Origin: Halocaridina rubra
Taxonomy: Eukaryota; Arthropoda; Malacostraca; Decapoda; Atyidae
Direction: 5' to 3'
Assembly: GCA_037179515.1 (NCBI GenBank)
Contig: JAXCGZ010009845.1
Coordinates: 1 to 64,000 of the forward strand
Length of the DNA: 64,000 bases
Positions 57,592-64,000 of the stretch are shown here, in pieces. Both the position numbers and the translations under genes were made by a program. The notes under the pieces were generated by a model, which was not told where the DNA came from, ran no database searches, and worked only from the letters and a program-made list of their open reading frames with translations. Every line of letters begins with the position of its first letter. Position 1 is the first letter of the stretch.

Positions 57592-57663
57592 TCAGTCCGT
57601 CACGGGGTGCGAACCCTTGACCTGCCGCCTCAGAGTCACGGACGCTACAATTTTGTCACTGAG
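57592..57663 (-). repeat. SINE H head fragment
   Basis: The reverse complement contains the tRNA-like head of SINE H with its B-box region (GGTTCGCACCCC). Only the first 70 bp are present. Confidence 0.8.
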
Positions 57664-57860
57664 GGGGGCAAGCCAGCCTCAACCGGGTGCCGGTCCCTAG
57701 CCCGGGTAGATGGGGAGGGTTGGCGGCAGGAAGGGCATCCGGCCATAAAAATTTTGCCAAAACCAAAATATGGCCAGTACAGATAACTGACCAGAAACAT
57801 TGACCCCACATAAAAGTGGGAAAAGATGTAGATGAAGAAGAAGAAGCACCGGGACAGGCA
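57664..57860 (+). repeat. Dispersed GC-rich tail module ending in (GAA)n
   Basis: Contains CCTCAACCGGGTGCCGGTCC, GGCAGGAAGGGCATCCGGCC, GACCCCACATAAAAGTGGG and a terminal GAAGAAGAAGAAG. From memory, very similar modules occur as repetitive 3' tails in many animals; family not assigned. Confidence 0.6.
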
Positions 57861-58050
57861 AAAAAATACCCTCATCAATAAAGACCCGGGCACGAGAAAA
57901 CATTATGACAATGGAATAGAAAAAGGCAGAGACGAGGTAATGATACACAAAAGAAAAAGACAGACTGAAAAAATAGTCAAAGTATTGAGGACCGAGAGAT
58001 ATGGATGATTAGGCCCTGAGATGACGATAGATCTGCTTTTTGATGGAACA

Positions 58051-58233
58051 TAGTCTCCGTGGTAAAATGGTAGCGTCCGCGACTCTGAGGTGGCAGGTCG
58101 AGGGTTCACGCTCCGTCACGGACTGAAGTTAGTAAGGGCATACACTCAGGGTAATGATTACATCTGCCAAAACAAGTCATTCGCAAGATGGCAACCGTCC
58201 TAGCCCTTAGTTGAAAAGGGAGTTCGTGAGGCA
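58051..58233 (+). repeat. SINE H, near-complete dispersed copy
   Basis: TAGTCTCCGTGGTAAAATGG head and full body to GTTCGTGAGGCAAAA, not flanked by AT tracts. It shows the element without the array context. Confidence 0.85.
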
Positions 58234-58467
58234 AAATTGAAAATAGGTTATAAGAATTTGGAAAGACAGAAGGCCGAAGAGATTTCCAGAGTCTGGAGAT
58301 AGATGGGAAGAAGCAATCACTGAACTGACCAATCTGGGAGCTACAAATCTCCACACAGTACCTGTGGTTTAAATATATATTAAAGAAAAACACTAAGACT
58401 TTAATACTAAATGACATTAAAACATGCAAATATTGCTACAACACTGTATTTTAACAAATAATATACT

Positions 58468-58690
58468 AGCCTTCTGGCTAGTACAGTGGTAACGCGCTAG
58501 CCTCGCATTCGCGAGGTCGACAGATCGGTTCCCGAGAGCTTAAGCTGTTTACTGAGAAGGTGACCTCTGTGGCTGGAAACTGGAAACCACAGTGGGGGGA
58601 TGGGCTTGCACCGACTGATGCCAAACAGAGCAGGGGTGATGCCTCTGATAGGAGGGCTAAAGTCGCAAAGTTTAATCTTTAATAAACTAA
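58468..58690 (+). repeat. SINE family G, dispersed copy
   Basis: tRNA-like head TAGTACAGTGGTAACGCGCT with a B-box-like GATCGGTTCCCG, a body with AAGCTGTTTACTGAGAAGG and ACCACAGTGGGGGG, and a tail AATAAACTAATTAAA. Confidence 0.75.
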
Positions 58691-59154
58691 TTAAAAAAAA
58701 ATTAACTAAATATAAAATATAAAGGCAATTTTTTAATGAATTTTATGCTAATTTCTATATTCTCTCAATCAAAGACCTTCTTTCCCCACACAATCATAAT
58801 TCAAAAATCACAAAAAAAGAGCCCTGTACTCGTAATTCCCCGTCTCCCGATCAGTCACAGTTTATACTAACATTGCGTAATTAAACCTTTTTGTAATGAA
58901 GTTACCTTTTTACTACAACTGGAAGGTCTTTTGGATTTTGATAGGACTGTCCAGGACAGCTCTATAATAAGGCTTCCTCTCTGTTACAGTTCTTCTTCTA
59001 AGCCTACATCAACACCTGATATTCTTGGATATTCATTACACATTAAGCGCTTCACATCTGACGTCACAATACTTCCTATATTTGCTTCAATTATCTTCGT
59101 GCCTAGGCCCAACGAGTATAGTTTTGGAGGCCATTTATCCTTAAAGGTTCAGAG

Positions 59155-59412
59155 TAGTGATGCTTTGACTCGGTCATCCATGACAATGAGGATTGTGCTG
59201 CCTCTCAAACCCAAAGGAGCTCAGAGGAATACTTCAGGTATATCAGCTTCAGGCGAATGTGTGATTTAACTCGACTATCCCTTTACAAGGTGAATTGCGA
59301 CACCCTCTTTTCCCCGAGGAACTAAGAGAAGTGATTATGGAGTATCAGCCTCTATTGAATGTGTGCTTTGACTCGGGCACCCCTTTACAAGGGAAACTGC
59401 TGCCTTTATATG
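59155..59412 (+). repeat. Three imperfect tandem repeats of about 100 bp
   Basis: GCTTTGACTCGGTCATCC, ATTTAACTCGACTATCCCTT and GCTTTGACTCGGGCACCCCT start successive blocks, each followed by AAGG and CTGC/TGCC text. Related to the core of the repeat at 36178 and 59605. Confidence 0.6.
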
Positions 59413-59604
59413 TGTAACTATGATTCAATTTCAATGTTTTCTTGGCCTGCTAAGCTGTAAATCAGTGTACACAGTTGTCAGCGTAAAATTTGTAGTTTCA
59501 TGGTTAGCCTTTAGTTCTGAAAGTTAACACTAAGCCTACAAGATTACATATAGTATAAGTACTGTGATGATTGAGGGAGGCTACTATACTACCTCTGCAT
59601 TCCC

Positions 59605-59730
59605 CTACGTGTCTTAAGAGTCGCATAAATGGGGCAGAATGAGGGGACTGGGAATCCCCTCCTCTGCATTTTCTCTTCCCAAAGACTCAGAGTACTTTGA
59701 CTTAACACAGCCATTCCCCTAATAAGATAA
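59605..59730 (+). repeat. Dispersed repeat, copy 2 (first at 36178)
   Basis: Same order of blocks as 36178-36300: AGAGTCGCATAAATGGGGCA, CTGGGAATCCCCTCC and CTTTGACTTAACACAGCC. Confidence 0.7.
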
Positions 59731-60142
59731 ATGATTTATATATATAAACAGAATTTGAGTCCATAAATCAACACTATATAGAACATTATATATCGGACAT
59801 TTTATCCGGCAAAACTTATTTTTATGTCTTAGATTACATTTCACTTTAATAATTCTCTAATTTATGTATTTATTATAATTTAAAAATAAAAAGATATTAA
59901 AATATTATGCAATAATTACAATAAATTTTGCATGTTATCATATAACTTTTATATGGTCCTAAAAATATTAATAAAATTTTTTATAATTTTTATCATTTCT
60001 GCGCTTTAATATTAAAAAAATATTTAAGCTTTGAAGTTAAGAAGTATTTGAGGTACTCTCCTTTGTAACAGATCCATTCGTAAGCACACAATATTGCTTT
60101 AGACGGGGCATCGATGGGTCCTCCATGACCTGTTTCTCTCAT

Positions 60143-60226
60143 CCGTAGGCGGAGAATCTAAAACAACTAACGGAGCATCCAGCATAAATTCCCCCACTTC
60201 AAGACATGTTAAGGAAGAAATGTTTT
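60143..60226 (+). repeat. Dispersed repeat F, copy 2
   Basis: Matches 54326-54410 with about eight differences. Confidence 0.8.
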
Positions 60227-60279
60227 CATTAATTAATTAGGAAGTCATAGAAAATGGGGAGGAAACTCAGTGACTGTCA

Positions 60280-60470
60280 TCACTGAAAATGGGTTAAGTA
60301 GAAGGAGAAGATTTGGTAGGAAAAGCATGTAAATGAAAGAGGGAGAAATTAGAGAGGCAGACCCTCCTGCTAATTTGCACCCATTTCAGTGCGTGAGTTA
60401 TAAGGCTATGAGAGTTCACTTGCTGCCATCACTTATTTCCCTCCTCCTATTGTATTCCATTGCATCATGT
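60280..60470 (+). repeat. Diverged relative of the array unit's G-rich segment, partly inverted
   Basis: 60280-60385 follows the order of array unit 1 at 1424-1525 (GTCATCACTGA, GGAAAAGCA, GAGAGGCAGACCCTC). 60400-60470 matches the reverse complement of 1355-1405, as at 43715. The two parts, adjacent in the array, are here in opposite orientation. Confidence 0.6.
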
Positions 60471-60629
60471 TGTTCAAAGGCAAGCTTTTCAAAATAGGGT
60501 TGCGTGGGAAGACAAATTCAGGTCTCTGATGAAAATATAAACCCAGACCACTTTTGAGGATGATTGAGAGAATGTCATACTGTTTTGTTCTTTTCAGGGT
60601 AGAAAAATCTGGGAAGTGCATACTTTAAA

Positions 60630-60862
60630 GGCCCGATTTCTTAAATGGTGTAAACCTAGGATACCATACTGTTAGTTAGCTAGACACACAAATGGATTTT
60701 ATAAATGCATCTGGCGCGGTTCTGTGTATGGCTAAGATCCCACTTGGGATCCTAGCCATACACAGAGCCGCGTCAAACGTGTTTATGATATCCATCATTT
60801 GTGTGTGTTTAGCTAGCTAACAATATGGTATCCTAAATTTACACTGTTTAGGAAATCGGGCC
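60630..60862. mobile_element. Palindromic foldback (MITE-like) element
   Basis: The left half from GGCCCGATTTC pairs with a right half ending GAAATCGGGCC along about 115 bp, meeting at GATCCCACTTGGGATC (60736-60751). The arms differ by a few substitutions and small indels. There is no coding capacity. AAA is present on both outer sides, but a target duplication cannot be fixed. Confidence 0.85.
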
Positions 60863-61715
60863 AAAGTCTAGTCTCATTTTTTCATAATTATGATTTAGCT
60901 AAAAATCTTTATCTTCAATGCCAGGTACACCCATTTTTAGATGGGAATAATATGTTAGTGGTTTGTATTGACTCACTGATTCAAGGCAAGACATTCCTTT
61001 ACCAACAATATTCTTCAAACAACCATGCATGGCACTAGTACCAAACAAAACTGGATAGCTTCCCATGTGGCTTGGGTTGTATATTAATATTTTAAAACAA
61101 TCACAAGTCAGAGTTAAATTACAATTCAGCCTTAAAATTGTTAAAATATCTTAAATTAATGTTCAACACATAATTAGATATTATGTGACTGTGTTAGAGT
61201 TTTATTATTACTGGTGTGAAGGGATTGAAGAAATAATTCACAATTACCTCTTTTCTGACGGCCTCATGTAGGTATAGTCGGTGAAGTAATTATGTACATG
61301 AGACATTTTTCCCTTTTAAGGGGAGTGGCTGAGTCAAAATTGATACATAAACATTTACTTTTTGAATGCCGGCCACGTTTTACTAGCATGGTATATAAGC
61401 ATTAACATTAATACTAAAAATATTTCAGATCAGTTCTTAAAGATATTAATCAACATGTATTCAGCCTCTGGAGGCACACTTGCCCCACACATAAAAAAAG
61501 GGAATTTTTTTTTTAGCCTTATGTTCACAGAATACTACAGATAGCAAAGATGTTCTCCAAAAGTAGCTACTGCCTTCCACACTGAAAGAATAAACAACTA
61601 AACTTGACGATTACTCGCACATATATATTCAATATAATATTGAAATCGAATAAATGCAACAGATTCTATCAGCTACTTACAGGAATATAAGTAATGATGA
61701 AGGAATTCCTGAGAA
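60863..61715. other. No feature recognised
   Basis: AT-rich, only short frames. A CAGCC/GGCTGAGTCAAA fragment near 61325 resembles the CTTTGACTCAGCC motif in reverse. Confidence 0.5.
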
Positions 61716-61717
61716 TA

Positions 61718-61830
61718 TGTAGCTCAGTGGAATAAAGCGCTATTTAGGAAGACACTGACTAGGATTGAAGCTCACTGTGGGACTACAGGGAAGGGCATCC
61801 ATATTTAGTTCCACAACTCCATACTGTCTG
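61718..61830 (+). repeat. Candidate tRNA-derived SINE
   Basis: TGTAGCTCAGTGGAATAAAG is a good A box and GGATTGAAGCTC a degenerate B box about 45 bp later, followed by GGGAAGGGCATCC. Only one copy was seen in the window. Confidence 0.5.
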
Positions 61831-62240
61831 TGTTCACATTCACACTTTGGCCACAAACACAAGAAATTGTGCAAAGAGCATACCCAAATTATATAGATTG
61901 TGTCTAGGCATTCGAATCCAGGTAATGAAGTTGCAAGTAAAAAAGTCTGAAGTAAAAGTCTTAGAAAAAGTCACATGAAAAGTCTCACCTAATCTGTGTT
62001 TTTACCTGTAAGTTTACTACTGGTCACAGGGCAACCGTACACCTACCAGCGCTAACAACTTACAAGGCATGGAAGAATTTGTATTTTTCACAATAGTCAT
62101 CAGTTCTGAATGAAAATCGAAAGGTATAGTTTATAATGAAAAATTTGTTACATCTAACTTATAATATAAACGTTGGCTCTACAGTATGTACTTGTGTGAA
62201 ATTTTTTTCTGATACACAGCACATTATATTACTCTATAGA

Positions 62241-62920
62241 ACCAAATAAGTACATTACATATGCAAAAACATGAATCATTTATACCCCGACTGGAGATTG
62301 AACCTAGGACTTATTATTACTAAGCCAAGGTGCTACCAACTACACCACAGAAGGTTAAAAGGAAACAAACCTCACAGCTTATATCTGCTATGGTAGGAAT
62401 GAACGCATTCTATCTGAATGTCACTATGTTCATATTACAAATACCCCAACCTCAGTCATGGTTTCGTTTTCACATTAATTTAATTCCCAATCACATTCGG
62501 GATTAACAATAACCAAATAAGCACATTACATATGTGAAAACATGAATCCTTTTTATCCTGACCGGGACTTGAACCTGGGACTTATTATTACTAAGCCAAG
62601 ACACTACCAACTACACCACAGAAGGAAACAAACCTCACAACTAATATCTGCTATGGTAGGAATGAACGCATTCTATCTGAATGTCACAATGTCCTTATTA
62701 CAGTTTCCCCAACCTCACTCATGGTTTTGTTTTCGCATTTAATTCAATTCCCAATCTCATTCGGGACCAACAATAACCAAATAAGCACATTAAATATGTG
62801 AAAACATGAATCATTTTTATCCCGACCGGGACTTGAACCTTGGACTTAGTGGCATTCAGATAGAATGCGTTCATTCCTACCATAGCACATAAGCTGTGAG
62901 GTTTGTTACCTTTAAACTTC
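62241..62920 (-). repeat. Three-unit tandem of tRNA-like repeat I, last unit folded back
   Basis: Units of 264-271 bp start with ACCAAATAAG at 62241, 62512 and 62776. Each holds the minus-strand tRNA-like block (GGTTCAA/GGTTCAAGTCC-type B box) also found in the array. In the third unit the tRNA-like block is cut at about 62847 and continues with the reverse complement of the unit's own AATGAACGCATTCTATCTGA region. Confidence 0.85.
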
Positions 62921-63099
62921 TTATAAATTTTCTAAAGTATTCCTTCTTCTATTACAAATTAATTGATTCGGAAGGGAATTCGCTGTCCACTCGATGCAAG
63001 AGTTTCTTCACCTCCCCCCACAACTTTTCCCACATTGCTTGCTTATAAGCTCCTAGCGATTCCACCCGCATATGCCCTCCTCCCGCTCATTCATACTCG

Positions 63100-63299
63100 C
63101 TCCCTCACTCACTCGTTCATACTCGCAACTCTCCCCAGTCTTCTCTCTTCAGCACTTCCCCCATTCACTCTTTTATTTACCTCATAAGGGTTTCTTTCCC
63201 TATCACTCTGAAGGAGTGTGTGTGCGGAATCACAATCGGCTCCCGTAGTCGCAGGACGGTTTGTGTCCACGGTTCTATGATTTGCATTTCTCATCAAAT
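63100..63299 (-). other. Possible continuation of the gypsy-like fragment
   Basis: The frame that contains the end of the RNase H region stays open from 63405 to 63109 (minus), but the part below 63300 has no motif I can name. Confidence 0.35.
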
Positions 63300-63998
63300 G
63301 TGTGATGGCTAGTTCGGGGACTTCCCGTACTCCCCTGCTCAGGGCGACGGCTACTTTATTACTTTTTCCAAGTACAAACTCAAACCCCTTTATATCAAAC
63401 TGCATAAGTCTTAACAGCCATCATGAAAGTCTGATTATTTAGTGGATTTGCATGCACGTACTTCAAGGGTAAATGATCGCTACTAATAATCACCGGATAT
63501 CCGAGGGGGAAATTTTTTTTTATAACACGAACACGATGGCAAGTGCTTCTCGTTCAATTGTCGCATATCGCCACTTAGTGTCTGTAAGCGCTCGTGAAGC
63601 GAAACTAATAGGGTGGTCACTTCTCTCGTTGTCTATATGCGATACTATACCCCGCTGATCGCAACGTTGGAGGCATCACACGTGACATAGAACTCTCCAT
63701 CGAATTTAGGATAAGCGAGTACTTGAGTAGACATTAAGGCACTCTTTAAAGCTACAAGCACGGTCTCATGCTCAGGCGTCCAGCTGATCTGATGCGCATT
63801 TCGAAGTTTATCTAGAGGCCGGGAAATGTCAGTGTATTCCTAGACAAATTTACGGTAGTAAGAGCAGAGTCCAAGAAAAGATCCAACATCTTTATAAGTT
63901 TTGGGTCTCGCAAAATTCTCTATGGCTTTAACTTTATCATGCAACACTGCCACACCTGCGGACGACAATTTGTGGCCGAGATATTCTACTGCCACTTT
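63300..63998 (-). pseudogene. Ty3/gypsy reverse transcriptase/RNase H fragment, decayed
   Basis: On the minus strand from the window end: YLGHKLSSAG, FLGLCSYYRKFV, ISRPLDKL, WTPEHE, VTCDASNVAI, HPISFASRALT, YATIEREALAIVF, GYPVIISSDHLPLKY and finally GKSNKVAVALSR. These follow the standard order of the gypsy RT thumb/connection and RNase H. There are at least three in-frame stops (for example after RKFV and after AISGV) and several frameshifts, including at an A-run near 63510. The RT catalytic part lies beyond the window edge. Confidence 0.85.
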
Positions 63999-64000
63999 GA

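Noticed and set aside
63473..63658. Plus-strand frame at the right end
   Set aside because: Antisense to the gypsy RNase H fragment.

Overview
The window looks like intergenic, repeat-dominated DNA from an animal nuclear genome, probably an arthropod and perhaps a decapod crustacean. The reasons are very long (TA)n, (CA)n and (GA)n tracts, several tRNA-derived SINE families, and many non-LTR retrotransposon copies with APE-type endonucleases. I recognise no host protein-coding gene, rRNA gene or functional tRNA gene. The species call is inference from repeat style only.

Region 1 (386-31810) is a tandem array of ten composite units of about 1.7 kb. Each unit holds a (TA)n tract, a tRNA-derived SINE, a second (AT)n tract, a tRNA-like sequence on the minus strand ending in a perfect 14-bp hairpin, a G-rich stretch, a (CA)n tract and a conserved tail. 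Three retroelements interrupt the array. One is a 7.07-kb LTR element (6569-13637) with two differences between its 448-bp LTRs and no visible pol. The others are two CR1-like elements (17361-21379 and 28445-31746), both inserted at the unit's (CA)n tract and both with an intact 940-codon ORF2. The ORF2 frame has no usable AUG. A correctly phased A AAU UUU heptamer in the ORF1/ORF2 overlap suggests -1 frameshifting.

Region 2 (31811-48200) is a graveyard of nested elements: an L2/CR1-type element with one frameshift (32421-35140), decayed CR1-like copies, an I-like element's gag-type ORF1 with two zinc knuckles (minus strand, 38173-38870) with its repeat-rich 5' region, and a large inverted repeat. 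The left arm of that repeat (40906-43715) contains a second L2-type insertion, and the right arm (46570-48038) preserves the empty site.

Region 3 (48200-56942) holds inverted and broken copies of the I-like element, which has RT plus RNase H, and a further L2-type pseudogene (54690-56942).

Region 4 (56943-64000) holds scattered SINEs, a 233-bp palindromic foldback element (60630-60862), a three-unit tandem of tRNA-like repeats whose last unit folds back (62241-62920), and a decayed Ty3/gypsy RT-RNase H fragment running off the right end on the minus strand.

The elements relate to each other as nested insertions and not as an operon or pathway. The autonomous candidates (the CR1-like copies) could supply machinery in trans for the non-autonomous SINEs, but nothing in the sequence proves such a pairing.
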